A stretch of DNA of 64,000 bases from Tetradesmus obliquus (Eukaryota > Chlorophyta > Chlorophyceae > Sphaeropleales > Scenedesmaceae): the NCBI GenBank assembly GCA_030272155.1, contig CP126199.1, positions 1,364,001-1,428,000 of the forward strand, read 5' to 3'. The notes under the pieces were generated by a model. That model was not told the origin of the DNA and searched no databases. It saw only the letters and a program-made list of their open reading frames with translations. Position numbers and translations under genes: made by a program. Shown piece by piece: positions 24,377-36,500 of this stretch. Position 1 is the stretch's first letter; each line of letters opens with the position of its first letter.

Positions 24377-25797
24377 TTTTGGGCATCAGTGCCACAACTG
24401 TTGGCGACCTGTGGCCTGTCAAGTCCGGTAGCTGCAGCCACCATGCTTTCTCAACTGTGCGCAAGTGGTGCATGCCAGGGGCGTGATGGTCATGAGTTGT
24501 GACACATGAACTGTGGTTCAGTCCGTGCTGCCTTGCAAGGCCTTGGACACCTTCAAGTTGTGATGTGCTAAGTTGCCACCGGACCAAGTATGCTACAACA
24601 ACAGCCTGTCTTGCTGCTGTTCAGGTCAGCGCGCATTCAAACCCAGTGCAAGTATTGAGCCTGCCACCCTTGTTGAGATGACAGCTTAGAAGGTGCATGC
24701 TGCGCAGCAACAAGTTGCAGCACCGGGGGGCCCCATCCCAGCATGCAGCAGCACACGGCTGCGCAATTACTGTTGTATGCCTGCAGCAGCATGTTGTGAA
24801 TGAGCTTTTGCCACATGTGCATTGATGATGGCGTGTTGTGAACTTCAGGGTAACCAGTTGTTACCTTGGACGTGTTGGGAGTGTTATGGAGCGGCCGTCA
24901 GCGTTCGCAGCACACCTGCAGGCAGCAACAGCAACATTGTGAACAAATTGCTTCTCAAGGTACGCCTCCCGGCTTTTCAAACCGTGTCATGTTCTGGTCT
25001 CACAGCACGCAGTGCTGCAGTCAACTGCATGCACACTGCCAAGCATGCAGAGCAGCTGCTCCTGATGTTGCTGCACAGCCCACCGAGGAGCAGCGTAAAC
25101 AGCACACACGTCATGCAAGGCTTTAACTAACTGTCACAGGCCCCTTTGCAGCAGGCCCGTCTCAGATGCCATGGTTCCGGCACATCGAGTTGTGACCTGT
25201 CACAGTCTGCTGATTGAAGAGCGCTTCGCTGGCCGAGGGCGACCAGAGTGTCACAGCGCTCCGTCATCGCAAAAAGCATTCGTATATCCTTCACAACCAG
25301 CGTTCCAAGGCGCTGAGCATAGGTCAAGTACTTTGGCATGCGTGGGAACAACTGAGGTTCTTAGCCTCAGCAGAAAGCAGTTTCGGGAGCACTGCCCATC
25401 TTGAGAAAGCCTGTGTGGCGCTCTTGCCTTAGCGAGAGACCGGTGAGGCGCTGCAGATTTCTTGCTTGTGGACTGGCAGCACGGGTCCTTATGGCCGTCT
25501 ACCCTACGGTCTTCTTTTGATCAACCTAAGCATAGATACTTTAGGTTTGAACGGGTCGCAAGTTGCAGCACTTCTCCAGCATCGCTTGCTTTTGCAATAC
25601 CTTGCCTCTCGCCTGCATGTAGCTGGCCTGATATCACAGCGATCAATCAACAAGGATATGAATGGCATCCGCAGGCCCTATGCAGCTGTGCAGTAGCGAG
25701 CACCTGAGAACGCTGCCTTTGCTGCCTTGCCGCCAGCAGAGTCGCACGCTGGCAACAGAAATCAACGGACTTCACTTTACAAATAAACCTTGACAAC
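24377..25797. other. Intergenic; no gene recognised
   Basis: About 1.4 kb between the subtilase 3' region and the RRM gene. No exon chain or RNA gene could be supported. The right end should contain the RRM-gene promoter and 5' UTR. Confidence 0.5.
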
Positions 25798-28700
25798 ATG
25801 GCGCAGCAGGTGCGTTGCAGGCTTGAAGTGGGTGCACACGTCGTTCGTGGTGTGGGGGCCTTCGCTTGCTGCAGTGCAGTCAGGCAATTGTGGGTTCTTC
25901 AGTCTTGTGTTGGTGCGTGGATGTTGACCAGGCCAGCAGGTTTGGATCGGGCCCTGCCGGCTTGGGCTGGTGCTTGCTGCTGCTGTGCTTTTGTTCATTA
26001 CCCTGTGGCCTGGCAGCTGGGCTTGCTAGACTGTTCGTTGGACCTTTGATGTGTGACAACATATCAACTGCTCTGCTGCTGGCTGCTGACCACATGCAGG
26101 GGCGTGTGCGTCGCTCCTCATTTGAACCCAATCCTGCAGCCATGCAGTTCTTTTCTCAGGACGTGTACAGCAACAGTCACAGCGGCAGCTACAAGCAGCA
26201 GGACCCCCTGAGCCTGCTGCTGGGGCAGGACATGGCAGCAGCAGCTGCAGCAGGCATGCACCCAGGCAACATGAACGGCCTGATGCACATGAACGGGCTG
26301 CCTCCAATGTCCGCAGGAGGCATCGCAGAGCAGCAGCACTATGCAGAGCCGCTGTGCATGCCGCCTGGCACAAATGGGTTCGACAGCCTTACACTAGATG
26401 CAGAGGAACCAGGCCCGCTGCCGTGCCTGCCGCGGCCTGGCCGCATGGCAGGCGGGTATGGCAGCAGCGCCGCACTCCTGATGCAGCAACAGCAGCAGCT
26501 GCAGCAGCTGCAGCGCTGTGGCTATCCTTCCTCCGGCGCTCCAGGTCCCGGCGGCAACCGCGGGCTGCGGCCTCGGCGGCATAGCGTGACAATCGGCATG
26601 CTGAATGAGCACCAGCAGCAGCAGGCGCTGCTGGCAGCTGCTGGCGGGCAGCTGCCGCAAGGATGGCTTGCAGGAGCAGCTGGCTTGCCAGGCAGCAGCA
26701 GCGCTGTGCCGGGCAGTGGCCAGCCTCCGCGCATGCCGATGCTGCCTCAGCAGTCCTCACCCAACAAGCAGCTGCAGGAGCTGCAGCTGCAGGCGGCAGC
26801 AGCGCAGCTGGCGGGCATGGGTAAGGCTGGCTTGGGGCAGGCGTTTGGCCAAGCAGGCGGTCCTGCGCCTGGCATGCTGCATGGGCAGCAGCTAGCAGGC
26901 GGTGCAGCGGGGCTGGGTGGGCCTGGAGGCAGCGGCAACCCACTGTTAGGCATGGATCTGCCGCCTGCTTATGCGCTGAATGGCCCGCGCATGCCAGGCA
27001 ACAACAACAACAGCCGGCGCCACAGCTGGGCCCCGATGGGTGCAGAAGGCTCCATGGCGTACGCGCGCAGCTGGCTGCTGCAGCAGCAGCAAGCGAGCGG
27101 CAGCCTCACCGCGCAGCTGGGTGATGCGGGTGCGCTGTTCATCAACCAGCAGCAGCAGGACCAGCTTGGGATGGGCCGGATGGGCCCGCCGCTGCTGCGC
27201 CCGCCGCGCAACGGGCTGGACAGCAACGCAGCAGCAGCAGCGTTTGGTGCTGCAGGCCAAGGCATGTTAGGGCATGACCCGGGGCCTCCAGAGCTGCAGC
27301 CTGGCGGCTTTGGGGGAGGCATGCCTGGCCAGGGAGGCTTGCAGATGTCTGTTGGGCAGCCATCACCTGTGATGCCGCTATATGGCTCTGCAGAAGCACT
27401 GGCAAAAGAGCAGCTGGCGCAGCACCTGCAGCAGCAGCTGCAGCTGCAGGAATTGGCTAGCAGGCTTAGTGGGGCCCAGCAGGGGCTGGATCCGTATGCA
27501 GAGCCGTTTGTGAGTCAGGGGCAGCTGCTGGGGCAGCATGCAGCAGCAGGGCTGGTAGGCATGGACGCGTATGCTACAGCGCTGCAGCAGGAGCTTCAGC
27601 AGCAGCAGCAGCAGCAGTCGGCGCTGGCGCTGCAGCTGTGCGAGGATGTGGGGCTGAGTCCGGCGGCGGCAGCAGCAGCAGCGAGCATGTATACGCCGCT
27701 GCAAATCAACGGTGTATCCGTTGATACGCAGCTGCTGGTGTCGCCGTATGCAGATAACTGGGATGTGCTGGGGCAAGGCAGCGGCTCATTATCTGGATCT
27801 GCTGTGTCATCTGGCAGTGGCGTGTCTGCACTGGCAGGCATGGGCATACCAGGTGTGGCAGGGCCGTTAGGGCAGTTGGGAATGGCAGGCAAGCCAGGAA
27901 AGGGGCATGCGGCACCCATGCAGGTCAACAGCAGCAGTAACAGCAGCAGCGCCAACAGCAGCGGCAGCGGCGGCACGCGCGGCAGCCATGTCATGGCTTG
28001 CACGCCTAGTAGTGTAGCCAGCATCAGCAGTGCAGCCAGCAAGGCAGGTGCAGGCGCAGCGCCGGCAGCAGCAGCAGCAGCTGCAGCGACAATGCTTGCG
28101 TCGCTGCCGCCGCTGAGTAAGGTGTGCTCTGAAGCTCCTTGGAACCTGAAAAAGGCAGCGGATGAGGATGCCAAGGTAATGTCAGCGCAGCAGGTGCAGG
28201 TTCAGAAGCTGGCAGCAGTTCTGGAACGCAGCCGCACCCTGCAGGAGGTGCATGCTGCCGAGGACGCAGTAGCAGAGGCGTCTGCGGCGTGCGCTGCTGC
28301 TGCAGCTGCAAACCGCGGCGGCGGCAGCGGTGCTACGGACGCTGCTGTTGCATTCGCGTCCGCTGACGCTGCTGCTGCTGCTCTGTTCAGCTATCGGCTG
28401 CCTGATTCTGGCGATGACACATGGGGCGGCTCATCCGGCGATGCAGCAGCAGCAGCAGTGGCAGCAGCAGCAGCAGCGGCTGTGGTTCCTGGCGGCAGCT
28501 GCATCAGCCAGGAGCCCAGCAACAAGCTGTTTGTGGGCAACATTGGGTGGTGGGTCACCGAGGAGGACCTGCTGCACTGGTTCAGCAGGTTTGGCAGCGT
28601 TGTGAACGTCAAGGTGGGTCTTCAAAGCAAGATATTTCGGCGCTTGTAGGTTGTGCAGGTCTTGTGTGCAGCTGCATGTCTTGCTGACGCTGAGTGCATG

Positions 28701-29064
28701 GTGCAAGGAGGAGCCTGCAGCATCTGCGCCACCGCGGCTGCTGCCTGCTGCTGCTGGTGCTGCTTGACACCGGTTCTGAAACACACCCGCCCCGCTCTTA
28801 CCCGTGCTGCTGCTGTTCTGTTTCCACACGCAGATCATGTACAACAGCCGCAAGATGCACAAGCCAAAGGACAAGTGGCGCAGCCGCGAGTACGGCTTCA
28901 TTGACTATACAAGCGCAGCAGAGGCAGCAAAGGCCATTGCGTGGATGGATGGCGTGGAGCTGCCAGACCTAATGAAGGACACGGCTGGCATCATCGTGCA
29001 GTATGCCAAGCCGACAGGCAGCGGCGAGCAGGGTCAGGCTGGCGCGGCGGCGGCAGGCAGTTAG
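25798..29064 (+). CDS. Gln/Ala/Gly-rich protein with C-terminal RRM
   Basis: Most likely exons are 25798-25809 (MAQQ), 26100-28613 and 28834-29064, giving 918 aa. The first exon is inferred from ATGGCGCAGCAG|GTGCGT and the ATGCAG acceptor in phase with GRVRRSSFEPNP; starting at the Met at 26094 is the alternative. Residues to about 810 are disordered, rich in Gln, Ala, Gly, Met and Pro, with repeats of Leu-Gln and poly-Ala and several R-R-H/S-S motifs (RPRRHSVTIG, NSRRHSWAPMG) that look like basophilic kinase sites. The RRM spans the last intron: RNP2 is KLFVGNI and RNP1-like is REYGFIDY, then AGIIVQYAK. RNA binding is expected. The prion-like body suggests a granule or post-transcriptional regulator. 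I do not recognise an orthologue. Confidence 0.85.
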
Positions 29065-29127
29065 TTGGGGCGCTGCTGCTGCGGGTGGTGTCAGCGCAAC
29101 GTGGAGCTCAGCTGCATTCTTCAGGTG

Positions 29128-29293
29128 GTGCACGCAGCCAAAAGGGGAGTAGTGTTGCGGTGTGTGCTGCTGCTGCTGCTGCCGGACCTGGTGAAGGACA
29201 CGGCATGCATCATCGTGCAGTGTGCCAAGCCCACAGGATCGGCGGCGAGCAGTCAGTTGGAAGAGAGGCTGCTGCTGCGCGGGTGAGGCTGCT
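29128..29293 (+). repeat. Echo of RRM-gene last-exon 3' end, downstream of the stop
   Basis: GACCTGGTGAAGGACACGGC and following bases at about 29185 repeat the LPDLMKDTAGIIVQYAKPTGS codons at about 28964, an offset of about 221 bp with substitutions (CATGCATC for TGGCATC). The CGCTGCTGCTGCG block after the stop is repeated as well. The copy lies in the 3' UTR. Confidence 0.85.
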
Positions 29294-29409
29294 GCGGTGT
29301 ATGATGTTTGTGGGTGGCCCTTTGGGAGGTCAGCTGAATCGGCGTTGGTGCGGGCTGCGGAACCTGTCTGCGATTGGTACTGCAGCGCTGCAATTTGGGA
29401 CTGGCAATG

Positions 29410-29441
<32 letters not shown>

Positions 29442-29902
29442 TCTTCTGCAGCTCTTGTGCATGGGATGCCGCTGCCAGCAGTGCTGTTGCAGCTGTTCAT
29501 TGCATGGTGCGTGCCTGGCAAGCAGCATTGAGTGCGGCGGTGTGCTGTGGTGGCAATGACCTCTCCGGTCATCAGCAGCTGCGGTCAGTGCAGCGATTTT
29601 GGGTGTTGCTGCGATCACAGTGCGAGGCCGTGCCTGGCGTACAATGGCAGCACTGTTCTGCAATCCTGTCTGTGGGCGGGGGCTGCAGGGGTATTGTTTT
29701 GGGGGTTGCCATCGGTGTGTATGGCTGGGGTGGATGCGTGAGGTGCTAGCTTCTGTGCAGTGACCTGTCATTGTGTGCTTGCAGATTGACCATTGGGCGT
29801 GTTGCAGGTGCTACTTGGCACAGCAGCAGCGCGTAGCCTTGTGACTCGGTTTTCAGCTCACGAGCTCCTTTTGACTAGCCTGCAGCAAGGCTGGCACAGC
29901 AG

Positions 29903-29904
<2 letters not shown>

Positions 29905-29945
<41 letters not shown>
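29905..29945. repeat. (CTG)n microsatellite
   Basis: About 13 CTG units in the gene-free interval downstream of the RRM gene. Confidence 0.92.
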
Positions 29946-29947
<2 letters not shown>

Positions 29948-30778
29948 GTTTTGGAGGCTGCAGCCAGTAGGATGCAGCCAGCAAGGGTGGATCAGTTTGC
30001 ATGGCGGCCGCACGCAAGCTGCTGTGGTGTGGTGCATGTGTGCAACAGTAGGATGGTACCTGGCATACAGCGCCGTTGCTGCGCCAATGCAGTGCGTGCA
30101 AAGGATGCTTGCTCAATAGCTGACATCTCTTGCTGCAGCAATAGGGAGGTGTCGCTTTGACATATGGGGGTAGGTCTGTGTCATTTGCTGCTTGGGGCAC
30201 ACACTAATGCCAGCGCAGTCAGGGACGGCCCTCTTTGCTCGGTGCATGTGTGCGTGTGCGCGTGCGCTGCACAACACACCACTGCCTGCTGCGCCGGCCA
30301 GCACTGCACAACACTTGGCATTGCTTCCGTGCTCTGTAGCAGGTGTGGGTTGTGACACTGCCGACTAGCAAGGTATGCTGCAAGGCCTGCCACTGGCCTC
30401 GTCACTGGTTGACAAACAAACATTCACTTGGCGCTGCAGGCCTTCAGCCTGCAGCGGTGGCTGTTGTATCATCTAGTGCAGCAAGCGCTGCTAGATGCAG
30501 TGGGCACTGCAAATCTGTGGCTTTCGGGCTTGAATGTGAGCCTAGAACTAGAAAGAAACATCAACCCGCGTTGGTGGCAGGCTCGCCCAGGCTGTTTTGC
30601 TCCTGGGTCGCTTTTGGTGTGTGCCTCCGATGGCGCTGACGGCTCAGCAGTATGTTGCATGTGACAGTTACATTGTGACAGACAATGTATAATGCATCGG
30701 CCTTTCTGGAGTCTTGTGTGCAGTTGTATGATTTCTACCTGCGCTGTGGCATGCCTGCTAACTCTTTCCTGCAAGTTA

Positions 30779-30820
30779 TATACTAACTGGCTGCCTCGGT
30801 ATACTAACTGGCTGCCTCGG
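30779..30820. repeat. Perfect 21-bp tandem duplication
   Basis: TATACTAACTGGCTGCCTCGG occurs twice back to back with no mismatch, which suggests a recent event. Confidence 0.95.
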
Positions 30821-33511
30821 GGCAGTTGCTGCAGGAGTTAACAGGCCACAGCGCACGGCTGTGGCAGTAATCGGTGTGTAGAGGGTGTTGCCTGTTTGCA
30901 GCTGCTGCTGCGGTACTGGCTAGCGAGGGGGCCATTTGTGTTGTATAGCTGCTGCTTGCAGTGCAGGCAGCTTGCTTGGCGGAGAGGTGCTTGATTTTGG
31001 ATTGCTGGCTGGCGTGTGGTGTTGCACTTGGTGCAGGGGCTTGTTGCTAGGCAGGCTCCTGCTGCCACATTGTGAGAGTGAAAGAGCTGCATGTCGATCT
31101 TCGCTCCCTCCTTTTCCAACAACCCAAATCCACAGTTCAAGGTCGGCGCAAGCTGCTTTGCCGAGTGTTTGCATGCGTTGTCTCTTGCTGTCTGCCTGCG
31201 CTCGACACCCAACGCGCTTGCGCCATGTGCTAGTTGCTGCACTTGACCATGCTCGTTGCTGTTTCTGCGTGCTGTTACTTGCGAATCACCAAGGCCTACA
31301 CCATGTACAACAATGTACCGTGCACATGATGCTGTGTTGGCACTGCATCACATCGACGCCACTGCTACGCTGCCAGAGTGGCCACGCACACTATCTGTGG
31401 CTGTGAGCCCCCACAGCTGCATTGCTGTGTGCTGTGCTGCTCAACAGCAGGAGCTGCAGGATGCTTTGTTGAAGCTTGCAAACAATGCAACTTGGCGGCG
31501 GCGCAGTCGGCCGACAAGCACGTCTTGCACATCCTTTCTGGCCTGGCTGTGGTGGCTGTTGTGGGTGATGATTTGTGTGCGGCTGCAGCTGCGGCGAGAA
31601 CAGCAACAGCAGCAGTGCAGCCAAGGTCGCTGATCCGCGCATGGCCTATCAGTTGTGATCTTGTGCTTGCATTGGGCTGGACAACAGGCTGGATACGACA
31701 TCGCAGCTGCCGATGTGTTGTCTGTTACTGGTGCTACATCATCAAGGGCCGAGCATTGTGCAGCGTATGCAGCTGATCATGCACGTGTTCGGCTGGCTTG
31801 TCAGTGGCATGTCTTCAGCAGTGTGTGTGTACAGTGCCTGTCTGTGACAATTGAGGAACCTTCATGGTACTGCTAGGCAAGGGTTCAGTATCTGGTTTCC
31901 ATTGCAGCACTTGCCTGTGCCTTACAGTTGGCAAGAGGCAGCTGCTGCCCATGCTCCCATGCGATATCAACAGCTGGATGAGCCATTGTGGTTTAGTGTT
32001 CAGAGCATGCAGCCAGCTGCACACTTGCGTTGTCAAGGTGATAGCAGCCTGCAAGAGACTCTCTGACAACACTCTCTCGTGCCGATTGCGCTGCAGCAGA
32101 AGAACTATTAACGTGTGCGCTGGCATGAGTCATTTGTCCACCTGTCGCGAGTGAGTTACTGCTGCAGCTCACTGCAGTGTCGATTGAGTAGCTCGGCCGC
32201 TGCTGTGGCAGGTTGTTGTTTGCCAGTTGTACTTACTGGGGGAATTGCATTTTGTGTGTACGTGGCGCCGCGCGTTTTTTTGTCTTGCGATTGTGACAGC
32301 AGCCCCAGCCGATAGATAGTGTGCTGGGCGTTACGAACATTCTATTGTGCATGCCAAACCAAGTAGGGCAGCATGGGCCCACCCTGGTACGTGTTGTTTT
32401 TCTTTGAAACGTGTTACACTGTGTTACTTTGTCAACATGTTCGAGGCTTTCAGCGTGTGTAGCACGTGTCCTCCACAGTTGCTGCTGCTGTCACCATTCG
32501 ACTGTCAGTGCGCAATGTTGTCTTTGCAACTCTTTGTGTGCCTGGAGTGGCTGTTGACAACCAACACAACCAGATTCCTGGTGTCAGCAAGAGTGCTTGC
32601 TTGCAGTATGCAAAGCTGGCCCGCTACGCAGTTTGCTGCAGTAGCCGCGCTTGCATTGTGTAGCCTGTGGCCTGGCTTGTCAATGAATGGCCGTATGCAA
32701 TTGCTGAGCAGCCGCAAGCTGCTTTGCTCTTTGGTGCGTGTGCGTCTAGCAGGTGTGCCCATGCTGTCTCCCGCATGTCGTGTTGAGGGCGTGGAGGATC
32801 CAAGTGGGTTGGTCAGCAGCAGCACCTGGCTGCTGCAGCAATATGCGAGCATATGAGCAACATTTGGTAGCGGTCCAGTGACTGTCGCCTGTGTGAAGTA
32901 CGATTGGGGGCTTTCTCAGTGCATCACAATTCGTTCTTTTGTATCCTGTAACATCAGTACGTTGACAGGCTTGCCCCGAGTTGGGCTAATGTTCTAGTTG
33001 TGCTTGCAAGCGCGTCGCCTAGGCTGCCGTAATGTACTGTGCTGCACCTGCTCTTGCCCGATCGCCTCCCTCAAATTGTGTTTGTAAACCCTTGAACCTG
33101 TACCGCTGGGCGCGCTGCCAGTCACTGGCAGTGACTGAGTGCACCAGCCCGTTAAAACTGTACAGCTGGACACGTGGCCGGCGTGATGCCTGCAGCCTGC
33201 TCTGCTGAACCAGCCTCCCCAGAAATCTAGCATGCAGCGTTGCATCTGAGGCCGACTGTACTCCACATACACTCTGCTTTTTCACAGACGAAAGCATTGA
33301 GTCATAACTCTCAACGGCTAGTACCACTGCCACCGGTGCCACTCAGCAACTTGCTGCCAGGAGTCCTGGCTAGTGAGTAGCTACTCCTGAAAAGAAATTC
33401 ACTTCAATGGCTGTGACGCCCTAATGTAGCGTGCACCACGATCCCCATGCACAGAGCACAAAATCAAAATGTTACGTTGTCAAACGTATAAAATGCAAGC
33501 TGTGCCGATTT

Positions 33512-36500
33512 TTATTTGTTCGAGGCGTCGGCCTCGCCGCTCACCGCCGGCTTCCCGCTCAACAGCTTGAACAGCTTCCACAGCACCGACCCCACAAACG
33601 CCACGTTGCCAAACAATACAGCACATCCCACTCCAGTCACCGCAGCAACGCCTGCTCGGAAGATGCCATGGTCCAGGAACAGCACATTTGCCATGTTGCT
33701 GAAAAACAAGCAGCACAGGCACTGCAGCACGACCGTGTTTGCTGCAGGAAGCGTGTAGGGCTGAGCTGCCATGTGAAGCAGCCCCATGACAGTTAGTATG
33801 CAGCTGAAGGCAATGATGTGATGCAGCGGGCCAAGCTTGTGGCCAAACACAGCAACTGCCGACAGCACAGCAGTCTCACATAGCACCACCACCTCCCACC
33901 AGTGGCATGCAGGCCGGTAAATAAACTGCACGAATCCATAGCCATGAACTTGACCACTCTGCCCTGGGAGGTGCTGCTGTTGATGCTTGTTGCGCAGCAC
34001 CGCCCACAAAATGCCGGCAGGCAGCAGCCCACATACTACTACAAGCAGCGGCAGGCCCAGCCCCAGTGCCCAGGCCCTGTGGTCGCCCTGGTAGCACAGC
34101 TGGCCAGGGTCATGCAGCCAGAAGGACCCCACAGCAGCAGCTACATATGGCGGATCAATTGGCACATCCATAGGAATGCAGGCAAACCAGCCAAACGTGC
34201 TGCGCAAGATTGTTGGCATAAAGAAGAAGCACACTACCGTGGCATTTACAGCAAACACAGATTTGAAGCTCACGTTATCTGCCAGCCTCTTGCACAGTAA
34301 TGCAGGCGTCAACATGTGCATAACAAGGAGCAGTGTCAACAAAACAAAAGGCACTGCCAGGTAAAACAGCATGCGCTGAATGCTTACATTAAAGCTGCTG
34401 CTGCCATGCGGCAGGATGCACTCAATGCTGAGTGTTTCAGGCACTGCAGGAGACCATGCCCATGCCAGCGCCTGCAGAGGGTATGCAAGTGGCGCAGGCA
34501 GCTCGACACCGGTGACGCTTGCAAGGATGAGTGCGTACTGCATATACAGAACCAGCGGCCGAAGCAGGCTGGATACTTGCAGCTGCTTCAAAGGCCATGT
34601 TTCATCAGTTAGGCTGCCCTCGTGTGCCACATACTCTGCAGATCGGACATCCGCTGGATGGGTGCTTGCAACACTTGGGAAGCTGCCAGTCACTTCGCCG
34701 AAATCAGCAGTGAAATGGCACATGATCTTCATGAAAACTACCAGCAGGCACACAGCCAGCACAAACAACACCGCCACAGCTGCCTGCGACAGGCATTTCC
34801 TGCAAGTGAAAGGCTTGACTAGATGGTGCCCTGGCTCGCATGCTGCACAAAGGTTGCCTTGGTAGCCAGGGGTGCACTGCAGGTTTGCAAAGCTGCTGCC
34901 ATCGGCTGCAGCACGACAATCTGCAGAGGATGCACACACCTCCAGTGCGCTGCGGTTGCCCTGGCATGCACTTGTGCCGAAGCACCTGCAGGAACACGCA
35001 CACGGCAGCAGCAGCAGCAGCAGCAGTGAAAGTTGAGTTGCTTGTCAAGCACTGCTAACAAGAAACTGACCAGACCATTCTGTGCTGCAGGATCATTGAA
35101 AGTTTTCTCTGATCACGCTGTAGAACAGTGACCTGCTGTGTGCGTGCTTTCCACACACGCATTGAACAGAGACTGCTGTTCGCACCGCCCAGAAGCAACC
35201 GCAATGCTGGCTTGCACAACAGCAGAGTAGTGCTGTCACCAGCGCCTGCAAGCAATGCTTTGCTGTCCGGCTCTGATCGCGCCATGCAATGCCGCAGCTG
35301 CTGCTCACCTGTGCACTTGGGGCGACTCTGGCGCTGAGTGCCACATGCCAGGCAGCGGCACAATGGCAAAGCCGCCAGGGCAGTCGGCACCGGCTGGGCA
35401 GTCCCTGCAGCTGCTGCTGTGTGGCTCCAGGCTGAATGAGCCCTCAGGGCACGCCTGGCAGGCATCAGGCGCAGGCGTAACCTCTCCAACAATGCAGCTG
35501 CGCACTTGCAGGCTCAGTTTCGCCGGCTTTAGATCAGCTATGCGCTTTTGACTGTCACCAGGTAGCACTTCAAACACAATGGTATACATCCCAGGTCGCA
35601 GTCGAATGTCCAATCGCATCAGCACCACACCGCTGCTGTCAGAGCGATTCATGCCAAGCACGTGCGTGCCATTCAGCAGCGCCTGCACCAGCTGGCCACC
35701 ACAGGGCAGGCCAAAGGGGCCAGACACATTCAGCCTCACAGGCAGCACACTCTGGTCAGACCCCAGCAGGCTTACAAAGCCTGACACGCTGCTGCTGCCA
35801 AGGACAGACAAGTTGGTTGGTGCAACAGACAACTGCATGTCATATGTGGCTGTGTTGTCTCTGACCGACCTCTGCATTGCAGCTAGGTCAAACTCTTGGC
35901 TGCCGTCAAAGAACGCCCCACCACCCCATGCTGCAGAGTTTCCAGCAACTTCAGTACCGCTTTCTATCCTCAAATCAGCACCAGCTTGCACATGCACCCC
36001 TCCTCCTCTCCAACTTGCGGTGTTGTTAATAACCCGTCCATCCATGATCAACAACTTGGCTGGCCGCACCAGCAGCACACCACCACCCTCTCGTGCTTTG
36101 TTGCCTGTAACCTTCCCACCAGTTATGTTCAGCGCAGCAAAATACCGCAGGGACACAGCGCCGCCACGCGCTGCAGCAGAGTTGTTCACAAGCGTGCTGT
36201 TGAAGAATGCAGCTGTTGTGTTTTCCGTAAGAAATGCGCAACCACCGTCCACCAGAGCCGTGTTATCTGCGCACACGCTATCAATAAACGTGATGTTCGG
36301 AAACAATGTCCCCGCAACGTCGGCAACAGCGGCGATGCCGCCGCCCAATTCAGCTGTGTTGTTGACAATGCGCGAGCGCACAAGCACTGCATCCCTTGCA
36401 AACAATGCACCACCAAACTTCCCGCTGTTTCCCTCAAACACGCTTTCAATAGCTGTGAATGCATGCCCATCAGCTAGCCCGCCGCCACCAGTCCCCAAGC

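Larger units (their letters stand above)
29065..33511. other. 4.4 kb between convergent genes; no gene recognised
   Basis: The RRM gene (+) and the beta-helix gene (-) end toward each other here. Apart from the RRM echo, a (CTG)n at 29905-29945 and a 21-bp duplication at 30779, I see no domain-bearing frame. An open frame at 30428-30664 has protein-like composition but no family match or splice partners that I could place. Confidence 0.5.
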
